Origin: Paenibacillus foliorum
GTDB lineage: Bacteria > Bacillota > Bacilli > Paenibacillales > NBRC-103111
Length of the DNA stretch: 64,000 bases
NCBI RefSeq assembly: GCF_013141765.1
Contig: NZ_WHOD01000009.1
Coordinates: forward strand, 1 to 64,000
Direction: 5' to 3'
Under the pieces are notes generated by a model. The model saw only the letters and a program-made list of their open reading frames with translations. It did no database searches and was not told the DNA's origin. Below, in pieces: positions 45,891 through 54,723 of the stretch. The position numbers were made by a program, and so were the translations under genes. Numbering within the stretch: the first letter of the stretch is position 1; each line of letters starts with the position of its first letter.

Positions 45891-46904
45891 TTACTTTTTG
45901 GGAATGAAGCGCAGATCGAGTATTTTCGCGGTATCGTAGATTTTATCCTGAAACCCAAGATCAACTTGAATTTGCTGTGTCTCCTGCAGCGCTTTGAGAT
46001 CGACGTCCGGATTGTTCTCCCACAGCACGTCTTCACGCTTGAATGCACTATCGATTGCTTTTTCATCAACTTTGACATTTTTTAAGAAGAAAGCTCTGTA
46101 CTCGTCGGGATGACTTTTCGCATATTGTTGGGACTTGAAATAGGCACTCAGAAGCTTCTTGACCAACTCCGGCTTCTCATCAATGAAATCTTTGCGCGAT
46201 GCCAGCACACCTGTGTGAAAGTTCGGCAAGTAATCCCAGCCTTTAGCCAAAATTTTTCCCTTTCCATTTTGCTCAACCAAAGACGCAAAGGGCTCGTGAA
46301 TAATCGTCGCATCCACTTGACCGGACGTTAAGCTTGCATAGGCTGCTTCTTGTGCTCCATTAGCAACATAAGCAACATCGTTTTTGCTAAGCCCGTGTTT
46401 TTTCAAAATAACTTGGGTGTACACGTCGAGCCCACTGCCGAAGGAGCCTGCACCGACGGTTTTCCCTTTCAATTCTTCGACGCTATTGATACCCGGAGCA
46501 GCAATGAGATAAAACGGGCCCTTCGTGCGGAACATGGAAGAAACGATTTTGATCGGAGCGCCTTTACCAGCCGCAATAATCGCGCTAGTGGTCGGCATAT
46601 CGGCGATATCGACCTCCTTGCTCACTAATGCCTCGACGGCATTTTTCGTCGTAATAAACTCGACATCGAGACCTTCTTCTTTAAAAAATCCTTTCTCTGC
46701 ACCGAAGAGGACGACCAGCCCGCTGACGCCGGTTAATGGCGAATACTTTATTTTTTGCATCACTTGGCCACCTGCAGCTGGAGCGGATGATGAAGATGCT
46801 TTTGCTCCATTACTTTGGCTGTTTGCACTGCCAGAGCATCCTGACAACATTAGTGCAGCAACAAGACTAACCATTCCTATGACGGTCCAACTTTTCTTTC
46901 GCAT
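45891..46904 (-). CDS. ssuA: ABC transporter substrate-binding lipoprotein, SsuA/NMT1-like
   Basis: 337 aa. Signal peptide with lipobox LMLSGC (Cys 23), then an NMT1/SsuA periplasmic-type fold: SPLTGVSGLVVLFGAEKGFFKEEGLDVEF, ELKGKTVGAGSFGSGLDVYTQVILKKHGL and DATIIHEPFASLVEQNG. It binds the substrate at the cell surface. It lies between permease and ATPase genes. Confidence 0.88.
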   Translation of the reverse strand: MRKKSWTVIGMVSLVAALMLSGCSGSANSQSNGAKASSSSAPAAGGQVMQKIKYSPLTGVSGLVVLFGAEKGFFKEEGLDVEFITTKNAVEALVSKEVDIADMPTTSAIIAAGKGAPIKIVSSMFRTKGPFYLIAAPGINSVEELKGKTVGAGSFGSGLDVYTQVILKKHGLSKNDVAYVANGAQEAAYASLTSGQVDATIIHEPFASLVEQNGKGKILAKGWDYLPNFHTGVLASRKDFIDEKPELVKKLLSAYFKSQQYAKSHPDEYRAFFLKNVKVDEKAIDSAFKREDVLWENNPDVDLKALQETQQIQVDLGFQDKIYDTAKILDLRFIPKK

Positions 46905-46941
46905 CTGCTTCTTCTCCCTTAGGTTTATTTAGATAATGGTG

Positions 46942-47721
46942 TTAGGATGATTTCCATTTCAGAACGATTTTTTTCTCCAACAGATCAATTAGCGCAATGA
47001 TAAGGACAGAGACAACGGTAACGATAGTAATAATCGCGAATGCTTTCGTCGTATCATACAGCGAAGTCGCTTTAACAAGCAGGTTACCCAAACCGTCCTT
47101 CGACGCCATCATTTCTCCGAATAAAGCACCTACCAGGCCAGTAGCTGCCGATAGCCGTAAGGCTACGAAAATGGTAGGCGCTGCGGATGGCAAAATCACC
47201 TTCATGATCGTCTGCAGCTTTGTCGCCTCGAACACGCGCGCTACCTTCAGATGGTTTTCCGCGGTTTGCTTAATTCCGGTAATCGTATTGAATGCAATGG
47301 TGAAAAAGCAAAACAGGAATACAATAGCGATTTTGTTGGAAAGCCCAATGCCGAGCCACAGCATGAGCATGGGGATGATTGTTACTTTAGGAACAGCAAG
47401 CAGCGCAGATAGAAAAGGCTTGAAAAATGTTTCTGCCCGCGGAATAAGGACGAGGAACATGCCCGTTCCGATTCCCGCCACAGCAGAGAGCACGTATCCC
47501 ACTAAAAATTCCCACAGTGTAACGGATAGATGATGAAAAATTTCGCCATCCCAAAATAATCGAATGATTTCCTTCATGACCAAGGTTGGCTGCGACAAAT
47601 ACAAGCTACTCACGATTTCGGCGCTTACGATATACTCGATAGCTCCAAGAATAAACAGCAGTAGCGCGAGCTGACCGGCAATCATGCGCCAATTAAAGCG
47701 AGTTGTTGTCTTGTTGCCCAT
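46942..47721 (-). CDS. ssuC: ABC transporter permease, SsuC type
   Basis: 259 aa with about six membrane segments and the EAA loop around EATKLQTIMKVILPSAAPTIFVALRLS. ATG 47721 is chosen; AAGAGGG lies seven bases upstream, while the frame is open from 47742. Part of the AKR-monooxygenase-ABC-rhodanese operon. Confidence 0.9.
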   Translation of the reverse strand: MGNKTTTRFNWRMIAGQLALLLFILGAIEYIVSAEIVSSLYLSQPTLVMKEIIRLFWDGEIFHHLSVTLWEFLVGYVLSAVAGIGTGMFLVLIPRAETFFKPFLSALLAVPKVTIIPMLMLWLGIGLSNKIAIVFLFCFFTIAFNTITGIKQTAENHLKVARVFEATKLQTIMKVILPSAAPTIFVALRLSAATGLVGALFGEMMASKDGLGNLLVKATSLYDTTKAFAIITIVTVVSVLIIALIDLLEKKIVLKWKSS

Positions 47722-47763
47722 ACGTTTTCCCTCTTTTCCCACATTGCCTTCGGAGCAGCCGCA

Positions 47764-49131
47764 TCAATGGACGGCGCCTTGCAGAGCGGTAGCGTTATTG
47801 GTGAACCGATTGTTCGGGCGAGATAGACCGAAGTGCTCGCGGAACGTGCTACCCTCATATTCTGTACGGAACAATCCGCGGCGTTGAAGCACCGGCACAA
47901 CCAAATCCACGAATAAGTCCAGTCCGTCATACATATATGGAGGGCAAATATTGAACCCGTCGGCCGCCTCCTCGACGAACCATTCCTCGATCTGATCGGC
48001 AACTTGTTCGGGATCGCCCACAACGAGAAGATGACCTCTCGCCGTCGCAGCGAAATAGTAAAACAGCTCGCGAACCGTTATGTCCTCATGCCCGGACGCC
48101 CGCTGAGCCAGTCCAACCAGCGATTTGACTTTGTCGATGGGCAGACCCGATAGGGATAAGTCCGGCAGGGGACCGTCAAGCGGATAACCAGTCAAGTCTA
48201 GACCAAGACGATTCGACAGCGACGTTACGTTGAAATCAGTCACAAGCAGCTGGCTAAGCTCCACATATTTGGCGCGAGCCTCTTCTTCCGTTCGCCCCAC
48301 CAGCGGTACAAGCCCGGGCATAATAAACAGTTCCTCCGGTTGCCGTCCATACTTGGACAACTTGCCTTTAATACCTGCATAAAACTTTTTAGCTTCTTCA
48401 AGGACAATCTCGCCCGTGAAAATAGCCGTAGAAAACTGAGCACCCAGCTCCTGACTCCGTTCGGAAGTACCTGCTGACAGCAGCGGAATTTGCCCTTGCG
48501 GTGGTCGAGCGACGTTAAGCGGTCCAGCTATCGAGAACTGGTCTCCTACATGGTTGATCGTATGCACCTTGCTCTTGTCCACGTACTCTCCCGTCTCTTT
48601 GTTCCGTAGAAAGACATCATCCTCCCACGTATCCCAAAGCTCCTTGACAACACCCACGAACTCATCCGCATAATCATATCGTTTCGCGTTATCCCAATGC
48701 TTTTCACGGCTGAAATTCAGGGCCGCTCGGGTATCCGCACCCGTTACTACGTTCCATGCGAGACGCCCTCCGCTCAAATGATCGAGAGATGCCGTCATAC
48801 GAGCGACATGGTACGGTTCCGCGTACGTTGTATTTACTGTCACGATTAAGCCAATCTTCTTCGTAATCGCAGCGAGGTAGGAGAGCATCGTGAACGGCTC
48901 CATTCGGACCATCTGCGATGGGAAGGTGTACTGTTCGTCTACACTGGTGGCCAGTCTATCCCCTAAGAAGAAAAAGTCGAACTTCGCTTCCTCTAGCTTT
49001 GCTGCCACCCGATACAAAAACTGCGGATCAAAAGCCCCATCGGTGACCGCCTCTGGCAGCCTCCATCCAGCCGGATGGTACCCGGTAGAAAATAAAAATA
49101 GTCCAAGATGCAACTGACGTTTGTGGCTCAT
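47764..49131 (-). CDS. FMN-dependent monooxygenase of the NtaA/SnaA/DszA group
   Basis: 455 aa luciferase-like enzyme. LGLFLFSTGYHPAGWRLPEA at the start and LDHLSGGRLAWNVVTGADTRAALNFS, LLSAGTSERSQELGAQ and GFNICPPYMYDGLDLFVDLVVPVLQRRGLFR are family signatures. These enzymes use FMNH2 and oxygen to cleave C-S or C-N bonds (dibenzothiophene sulfone, dimethyl sulfide, EDTA, NTA). The neighbouring sulfonate-type transporter suggests an organosulfur substrate. No flavin reductase is seen in the operon, so reduced FMN must come from elsewhere. Confidence 0.9.
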   Translation of the reverse strand: MSHKRQLHLGLFLFSTGYHPAGWRLPEAVTDGAFDPQFLYRVAAKLEEAKFDFFFLGDRLATSVDEQYTFPSQMVRMEPFTMLSYLAAITKKIGLIVTVNTTYAEPYHVARMTASLDHLSGGRLAWNVVTGADTRAALNFSREKHWDNAKRYDYADEFVGVVKELWDTWEDDVFLRNKETGEYVDKSKVHTINHVGDQFSIAGPLNVARPPQGQIPLLSAGTSERSQELGAQFSTAIFTGEIVLEEAKKFYAGIKGKLSKYGRQPEELFIMPGLVPLVGRTEEEARAKYVELSQLLVTDFNVTSLSNRLGLDLTGYPLDGPLPDLSLSGLPIDKVKSLVGLAQRASGHEDITVRELFYYFAATARGHLLVVGDPEQVADQIEEWFVEEAADGFNICPPYMYDGLDLFVDLVVPVLQRRGLFRTEYEGSTFREHFGLSRPNNRFTNNATALQGAVH

Positions 49132-49181
49132 TGTGTTACCCTCCTAAAAGTAAGTTATTCATATTAGAAGTACGATTGCTG

Positions 49182-50168
49182 TTACAAAATAAGATGAAGA
49201 CTCCGTGATACCTCGTCGATGTGCGCAAGCTCTTCCTGTGTTAGGCGTTGATCCGCATACCGTAAAGCATCCTCAATCTGCTCTACCTTCGACACGCCGA
49301 GTATAGCCGAAGAAATATACGAATGACTGAGCACCCAAGACAACGCGAACTGTGCCAGCGACCAACCGCGTGCTTCGGCAAGCGGGTGAATCGCATCAAC
49401 GAGCGTATAAGCCCGGTTCGCCTGCAGCAGCTGTTCGAGCTTCTTCTCTCCAGCAGCTAGTCTAGACTTCGCAGGTGGTGCTTCACCCGCACGATACTTG
49501 CCGGTCAGGATTCCCCTGCCTAGCGGGCTGTACGTGATGATGCCGACATTTTCGGACTGTGCAAAAGGAACAAGCTCCCTCTCGATCCCTCTGGTGATCA
49601 AGCTGTATTCCGGCTGGACGCTTTCGAAGCGGTGAAGACCGTGGACAGCACTAACTCCATGCGCTTTTGCCAACTGCCAAGCCGCATAATTGGAGCAGCC
49701 TATATAACGGATTTTGCCTTGCTGGACGAGATCGTCCAGCGCCCGAAGCGTCTCTTCCATTGGCGTCTGTGGATCGAATCCATGAACCTGGTACAAGTCA
49801 ATATGGTCGGTCTGTAATCGCCTAAGACTATTTTCCAAAGCCCTATAAATATGGTAACGACTTTGCCCTGCGTCATTAATTCCATTGCCTACCCGGGCAT
49901 GAAACTTCGTGGCGAGCACAATATCATGCCTACGTTCCTTGAGCGTTCGACCCAGGATCGCTTCGGATTCCCCGATAAGTGACAAATCTCCCATGTCCAT
50001 GCCTCTTCCATATATATCCGCCGTGTCGATGACGTTAATGCCTGCATCCAATGCAGCATTCAGTACTTCCTCAGAAGCTTTCTCATCGATCCAACGACCA
50101 AATGCCATCGTGCCTAAGCTCACCTCGGACACCTTTAATCCGGTTCTTCCCAATTTACGGTATTGCAT
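49182..50168 (-). CDS. Aldo/keto reductase
   Basis: 328 aa NADPH-dependent oxidoreductase with the AKR tetrad: Asp in DTADIYG, Tyr in the same segment, Lys in LATKFHARVG and His in YQVHGFDP. GCSNYAAWQLAKAHG and YSPLGRGILTGKYR follow. ATG 50168 is chosen: AAGGAG lies ten bases upstream. It heads the sulfonate operon, perhaps reducing the aldehyde left after desulfonation. An attenuator-like hairpin lies directly upstream. Confidence 0.9.
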   Translation of the reverse strand: MQYRKLGRTGLKVSEVSLGTMAFGRWIDEKASEEVLNAALDAGINVIDTADIYGRGMDMGDLSLIGESEAILGRTLKERRHDIVLATKFHARVGNGINDAGQSRYHIYRALENSLRRLQTDHIDLYQVHGFDPQTPMEETLRALDDLVQQGKIRYIGCSNYAAWQLAKAHGVSAVHGLHRFESVQPEYSLITRGIERELVPFAQSENVGIITYSPLGRGILTGKYRAGEAPPAKSRLAAGEKKLEQLLQANRAYTLVDAIHPLAEARGWSLAQFALSWVLSHSYISSAILGVSKVEQIEDALRYADQRLTQEELAHIDEVSRSLHLIL

Positions 50169-50195
50169 GTTGTCCACACTCCTTCTAGTTGTTTT

Positions 50196-50249
50196 TAAAA
50201 AAGGACAGCCAGAAAGACGCCTTAATTACTAGCGCCTCTCCGGCTGTCC
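50196..50249 (-). promoter_or_regulatory. Attenuator-type terminator in the leader of the sulfonate operon
   Basis: GGACAGCCGGAGAGGCGC pairs with GCGTCTTTCTGGCTGTCC (about 15 of 18 positions) round TAGTAATTAAG and is followed by CTTTTTTAAA. It lies between a plausible promoter and the first gene (start 50168), so it must be read through for expression. Confidence 0.7.
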
Positions 50250-50299
50250 GGTAGAGTCTTCGATTTATTTAATTTTACTTTCCCCATAGATTAACTAGG

Positions 50300-50328
50300 A
50301 TATTAGCATCAATGATCCAATTTGGCAA
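50300..50328 (-). promoter_or_regulatory. Putative sigma-A promoter of the sulfonate operon
   Basis: TTGCCA (50328-50323), 17 bases, TAATAT (50305-50300). It would give a leader of about 125 bases containing the attenuator hairpin. It overlaps the 5' end of the small plus-strand ORF. Confidence 0.5.
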
Positions 50329-50537
50329 TACAAAATTTATTTTTGAAGTCTAAGTTCAAATCGATGTTAGTTGCAATCACTCTCGTGTTCGCCTTATCTG
50401 CAGGAAGCGTACAAGCCACAAACCCTTACATGGATTACTATTCTTATATTTACAACACCAATGGGTGCGTAGAAGCCGAAGCGTATGTGGTATACCTGGG
50501 CTATGATGGCCAGTGGCGGGAGTGCGATCTGACGTAG
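50322..50537 (+). CDS. Small secreted peptide, unknown
   Basis: 71 aa. The N-terminal part (KSMLVAITLVFALSAGSVQA) is a good signal peptide with cleavage after VQA, leaving about 39 residues rich in Tyr (NPYMDYYSYIYN) with two Cys (NGCVE, WRECD) that could form one disulfide. The start (TTG 50322 or ATG about 50364) has no clear ribosome site. Divergent from the sulfonate operon and overlapping its promoter. Confidence 0.45.
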   Translation: MAIQNLFLKSKFKSMLVAITLVFALSAGSVQATNPYMDYYSYIYNTNGCVEAEAYVVYLGYDGQWRECDLT

Positions 50538-50701
50538 GTGATCGGAGTAGCGAGCGTTGTAGTGTACACAACTCCGAAGCGGCGGCTACTGCCCGAACCC
50601 GTTCAAGAATACAAACGCGCGTTTGCTTGTCAGCTTGGCTGTAAACATTCTCAGTGACTTGGTGTTGATTCCGTGTTGACTTGTAACTGCCCGGAAGCGC
50701 C

Positions 50702-50735
50702 AAAAAAAGCGTACAGCACCAAACACGCTGTACGC
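50702..50735 (-). terminator. Intrinsic terminator after the second sulfurtransferase
   Basis: GCGTACAGC/GCTGTACGC perfect 9-bp stem followed by TTTTTTT on the minus strand. Confidence 0.9.
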
Positions 50736-50766
50736 CAAACGCCCGTCGGACGCGGCCTCTCCGCTC

Positions 50767-51606
50767 TTACTCTTTCCCCGTAGCCACCGGATTATCCTCG
50801 TAGCTAACCCAGTCGCTCCAGCTGCCGGAATAAAGCTTCACGTTAGAGAAGCCCGCCGCGCGCAAAGCGAGTACATTCGGGCATGCCGTTACGCCAGAAC
50901 CGCAATACACGATGATTTCATCCGCCGATTGCAAGTCGGTAAACCGTGCTTTTTGCAATTCATCTTCCTTCCAATTACCCTGTTCATCGAGGCTATCCTT
51001 CCAGAAATACTGCTTCGCCCCTGGGATATGGCCCGCTACTGGATCAATCGCTTCCTCAAGCCCCAAATATCTCCGTTCTTCACGCGAATCGATCAGTACA
51101 GTGCCCGGACGGCCAATGCGGCTCTTCACATCCTCCATGCTGACCAAAATACCTTCTTGAGGCTTCGGTTCAAATACTGTCGGGTGCTCCATTGCAGGCT
51201 CATCCGTCACAGGATAACCAGCTTCCTTCCACTTCGTGTAGCCTCCATCCAGCACATACACTTGAGAGTGACCGAGATAATGAAGAAGCCACCACAAACG
51301 CGAAGCCATCGCTCCACCCTGATCATCATACACAATTACAGTTTTTTCATTATTTATGCCCGCTGTGCCCATCTTAAGTGCAAATTCATTCCAATCAGGC
51401 AGCGGATGCCTTCCCCCGTGTACGTCTTTGGGTGCTGACAAGTCTTGTTCCAAGTCAACATACACGGCGCCAGGAATATGATCGACAGCATAAGCCTCTC
51501 GGCCCGCACTTGGGTTTCCTAATAAAAAACGACAGTCCGCAATGACGACATGTTCGTCTGTACCGTGGTCAAACAGCCAATCCTGACTCACTATATGCTG
51601 CATCAT
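50767..51606 (-). CDS. Rhodanese-type sulfurtransferase (second copy)
   Basis: 279 aa, two rhodanese domains, active loop CGSGVTACPN in the C-terminal domain. It is a clear paralogue of the 44208 gene (shared GSWSDW, PGAxYVD, GGxSAW/TKW, SRxxxxYLGLE segments). ATG 51606 follows AAAGGAAG; the frame opens at 51648. It has its own promoter and terminator, so it is expressed separately from the sulfonate operon. Confidence 0.9.
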   Translation of the reverse strand: MMQHIVSQDWLFDHGTDEHVVIADCRFLLGNPSAGREAYAVDHIPGAVYVDLEQDLSAPKDVHGGRHPLPDWNEFALKMGTAGINNEKTVIVYDDQGGAMASRLWWLLHYLGHSQVYVLDGGYTKWKEAGYPVTDEPAMEHPTVFEPKPQEGILVSMEDVKSRIGRPGTVLIDSREERRYLGLEEAIDPVAGHIPGAKQYFWKDSLDEQGNWKEDELQKARFTDLQSADEIIVYCGSGVTACPNVLALRAAGFSNVKLYSGSWSDWVSYEDNPVATGKE

Positions 51607-51780
51607 AAACACTTCCTTTACTGTGTGGATACCTATATTAGTATACAACGGAATAGTGCCCCAGCAAAACGAAAAATTTCCGCTATTTGGTAATCAGTTC
51701 GACAAACCCCAATGCTGCGAGTACAATAGGGATGAAAAAGAATTGGAAAACCGCAAGGTCCCCAAAGGAGTGTACCTCTT

Positions 51781-52278
51781 ATGCTTACTTCGCCAACATT
51801 CCGAATCGTCCCTTTAACTGAAGCCCACTGCGGCGACATCTGCACTTGGTCCTACCCGGCTCCTTATAATATATACAATTGGCGCCCCTGGGATATCATG
51901 CTCTCTGAGCAAGAAGAATTTGCAGATGCCGAGCTCCGGGAGCAGCAATATAGAGCTGTCTTAGATGAAGATGGCCTTATGTATGGCTTTGCCCAGTTTT
52001 TCCCTATTACTGGAGTTACAAGGCTTGGATTGGGCATGCGTCCTGAATTATGCGGCCGAGGTCATGGTGTTGAATTCGTTCGTGCTATAGCCACCGAAGC
52101 AAAAAGAAGAGCACCCGCCAATGAAATCGATTTGGAGGTGCTTAGCTGGAATATTCGCGCATTCCGTGTCTACGAAAAAGCAGGGTTTGTTCATACCGAT
52201 ACTTACAACAAGATGACGCCAACCGGCAGAGATATGTTTTACTGCATGGAATGGAAGCCTAAGCGATCTAACAAGTAA
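51781..52278 (+). CDS. GNAT-family acetyltransferase
   Basis: 165 aa. RLGLGMRPELCGRGHGVEFVRAIATEAKRR is the acetyl-CoA pyrophosphate loop, and VLSWNIRAFRVYEKAGF the following beta-bulge and helix. The N-terminal TYPAPYNIYNW-like segment is found in a group of Firmicute N-acetyltransferases. Substrate unknown. AAGGAG about ten bases upstream. Confidence 0.86.
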   Translation: MLTSPTFRIVPLTEAHCGDICTWSYPAPYNIYNWRPWDIMLSEQEEFADAELREQQYRAVLDEDGLMYGFAQFFPITGVTRLGLGMRPELCGRGHGVEFVRAIATEAKRRAPANEIDLEVLSWNIRAFRVYEKAGFVHTDTYNKMTPTGRDMFYCMEWKPKRSNK

Positions 52279-52384
52279 CCGGATGACTCGCTACCGAAAG
52301 TCAGTGAAACATGAAGCTGCTGTTTAAAAATACCCGACCGACCTTTTCAACCATCTTGTAAAAAAACAGAGCTGCCTAATCCAA

Positions 52385-52678
52385 CTATACGCCTAAAGCA
52401 TCATCAAAGCGTGCTGCCGCCTCAAAATCAAGCGCGGTTAACCCGCCGTCATGCCATGAGGTGAGCCGCAGCGTCACCCTTTTATAATCAATGGCGATCA
52501 GCGGGTGATGGTTTAATTCCAGCTCCGCGATACGCGCCACCTTCTCAACGAAAGCAATACCGGATAAATACTCGTTAAACCTGTAGGTTTTGACGATCCA
52601 TTTCCCATCTGTTTCTCTATTCCAGCCAGACATCTGCTCCAGCTGCGTAGCAATTTCGACTTCTGTCAGCTTCCCCAT
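52385..52678 (-). CDS. Pterin-4a-carbinolamine dehydratase-like protein
   Basis: 97 aa. The PCD signature ELNHHPLIAIDYKRV...TSWHDGGLTALD has the paired His and the later His and Asp. It recycles tetrahydrobiopterin where a phenylalanine hydroxylase exists; none is in the window, so a role in molybdopterin or folate chemistry is equally possible. ATG 52678 follows AAGGAG. The frame opens at 52729. Confidence 0.85.
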   Translation of the reverse strand: MGKLTEVEIATQLEQMSGWNRETDGKWIVKTYRFNEYLSGIAFVEKVARIAELELNHHPLIAIDYKRVTLRLTSWHDGGLTALDFEAAARFDDALGV

Positions 52679-52750
52679 TGACTCATTCTCCTTAAATTTT
52701 TGCTTCGTATGGCTTGCTCTCTCGCTCACCTAACCACTCATCAATTAGTC

Positions 52751-53902
52751 CTATACACGTAGTTCATTTACGGAAACTCGGCGCTGCCCCATCGGAACCG
52801 TTGGTGCATTCACAATTTGGGCGGCAGCTTCCCCCGCTTCCTTCATACGCGCAAGAAGCCGCAACTTCAATTGGTCAGCAACCGTTCTGAGGGACTCCAC
52901 TCCAACTAGATTGGTTAGCTCATACGGATCGGCTTGCAAATCATACAAAAACTCTTCCTCATAAATGTCCGAACCAGCATGAGACCATCCGTCTTTTCCA
53001 GCCGCTTTCACACTGTACTTCCAACGGTCCGTCCGTATAGCCCTGCCCACCTGCGATTCACTGATTTGCACGAACACCTCTTGAGGCCAATCTGCCTTTG
53101 CCTGCTTTCCTTGCAGCAGCGGCAGGATCGAACTTCCCTGCATAGCTTCCGGCACTTTAATGCCTGCAGCATCCAGCAGGGTAGGAGGAAGATCTATCAG
53201 ACTCACAAGCTCCGTAATACGTCGTCCGTCTTGAAAGCCAGGACCGATCATCGAAGTCGGGACCCGGATCGAGCTGTCATGGCAGGAACGCTTATACTCG
53301 CCATTTCTCGTTTTAAAATGGCAAGCATGATCCGATGTAAATAAAAGTATCGTATTTTCCGATAAGTTCAAGCTTTTCAAGGTGTCCATTAATCGGCCGA
53401 GCGCATCATCTAACCGCTTTACCATACCATAATAGCCGTCCAGATGCTGATGCGCCGTCCCGCCCAACGATGCAAGATCAGCCGGAACCCAGCGGCTTGT
53501 ATAAGCCCCTTGATAAACTTCAGGGGAAGGATAATTATCCGTATGGTTTTGATGATGCGGCTCCAAATAGGAAACAAACATATAGAACGGGTCGGCTTGG
53601 TGCTGATCGATATAACGGATTGCTGCGTCAGTCAAAGCATCAACCCGATAACCAGGAAGCTTCACTGCCTCGTTATCATTGTTGTAAACAACCGTATCAT
53701 ATGCGTCCGACGAAAACTCCAGCACATTAGAGGCCAACCAATAATCATACCCGCCTCTCTGCGTCTCAGGCACAGGCTCTTCTTCGGCCAGGTGCCATTT
53801 CCCTATATAAGCGGTTTGATACCCGGCTGCCCCAAAATGGTATGCCAATGTTTGGGTGTTCGCAGGGAGAGGAATCCCATTCAGCCATTCAAAAAAGTTT
53901 AC
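52751..53902 (-). pseudogene. 5'-truncated sulfatase gene
   Basis: The reading frame resumes at 53902, just after an in-frame TGA, with FFEWLNGIPLPANTQTLAYHFGAAGYQTAYIGKWHLA. This matches the middle of type I sulfatases (before it one expects a CxPxR formylglycine site, which is missing). The distal metal site and ALGRLMDTLKSLNLSENTILLFTSDHA are intact. Without the N-terminal Cys the product cannot be an active sulfatase. The break lies about 100 bases from a copy of the MITE-like end. Confidence 0.85.
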
Positions 53903-54273
53903 TCACATTGTGTGCTATATTGTTTTAATGACCCTACTCACTTAGCCGGAACCTCCGGATTCTTCATATTCACTTATTAACACCTCCCATTCGAAACCTG
54001 TTTCTGAGCAAAGGGGATAGTGTCCATAGGATTGCTAGCTATAGCAATAACCACACAAAATTACATACCGGGCTAATAAAATCACACCGTAATTCAACAA
54101 AAATTTATCGATATTAAGTTAATCACGCAGCCTAATTCAAAAATTAGTGGATGTCCTGTCCATATGTACGGGCTCGTTTTTCAATTATGAGTGAAGCTCA
54201 GTATAAAAATAGACTCTACTTAATCAAAAAAACGCCCAGCGAAGGGCGTTTTTGACTTATAAATAGTTGCAAT
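53903..54273. other. Intergenic region with a solo MITE-type end
   Basis: No gene. TTTCTGAGCAAAGGGGATAG... (54001-54028) matches the ends of the 26-kb element. It is followed by the near-palindrome ATTGCTAGCTATAGCAAT (54031-54048). The 13-base TATAGCAATAACC also occurs at 25930-25942. AT-rich DNA then leads to a terminator. Confidence 0.6.
54224..54254. terminator. Bidirectional terminator
   Basis: ACGCCC-AGCGAA-GGGCGT with A-run before and T-run after; ends the minus-strand 54274 gene and any plus-strand readthrough. Confidence 0.9.
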
Positions 54274-54567
54274 TTAAACCAAGTAAATCACGCTGATAAG
54301 CTTCTCACCATGATAAATAACGATAACGTGCTTATCTTTGTCATGGCTGATGGTACATTTGCCAACACTCATCTTGGGATCACTGCCAAGCCCATAAAAT
54401 ATATCGTCAGCCAATGTCTTGATACATTCCTGCTGTTCCTCGGGTTCCAATTCATTCCATTCTTCCGATGTCATCTCCAAAAAGGAATAACATTCATCCA
54501 TACTGTATAAAGCCTCGGTAAAATCGTTAATAATGTCAGGATACTCCCGACCAAATTTAATTCCCAC
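54274..54567 (-). CDS. Small hypothetical protein
   Basis: 97 aa from GTG 54567 (AAAGGAC eight bases upstream). Acidic, with FLEMTSEEWNELEPEEQQECIKTLADDIFYGLG and a beta-rich C-terminus (HVIVIYHGEKLISVIYLV). No family recognised. The open frame extends to 54738 but that part is unsupported and would overlap the divergent SWIM gene. Confidence 0.6.
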   Translation of the reverse strand: MGIKFGREYPDIINDFTEALYSMDECYSFLEMTSEEWNELEPEEQQECIKTLADDIFYGLGSDPKMSVGKCTISHDKDKHVIVIYHGEKLISVIYLV

Positions 54568-54723
54568 AACATCAGTCCTTTCGAATGGAAATGGATTGGA
54601 AATGCTTACTAAGCATTTTAACCCGAAAAAACCCTTACATGCAACCGGACAGAGGAAGCATTTAAATCCAAAATCTGTTACACTATAAGGATAGACAACG
54701 AGTTCGGAGGCGGAACGTTTCTC

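Noticed and set aside
50196..50249. S-box (SAM) riboswitch before the sulfonate operon
   Set aside because: The diagnostic AGAG...GGAGGGA and GATGAAAC-type blocks of the S-box are absent; only a terminator-like hairpin is clear.
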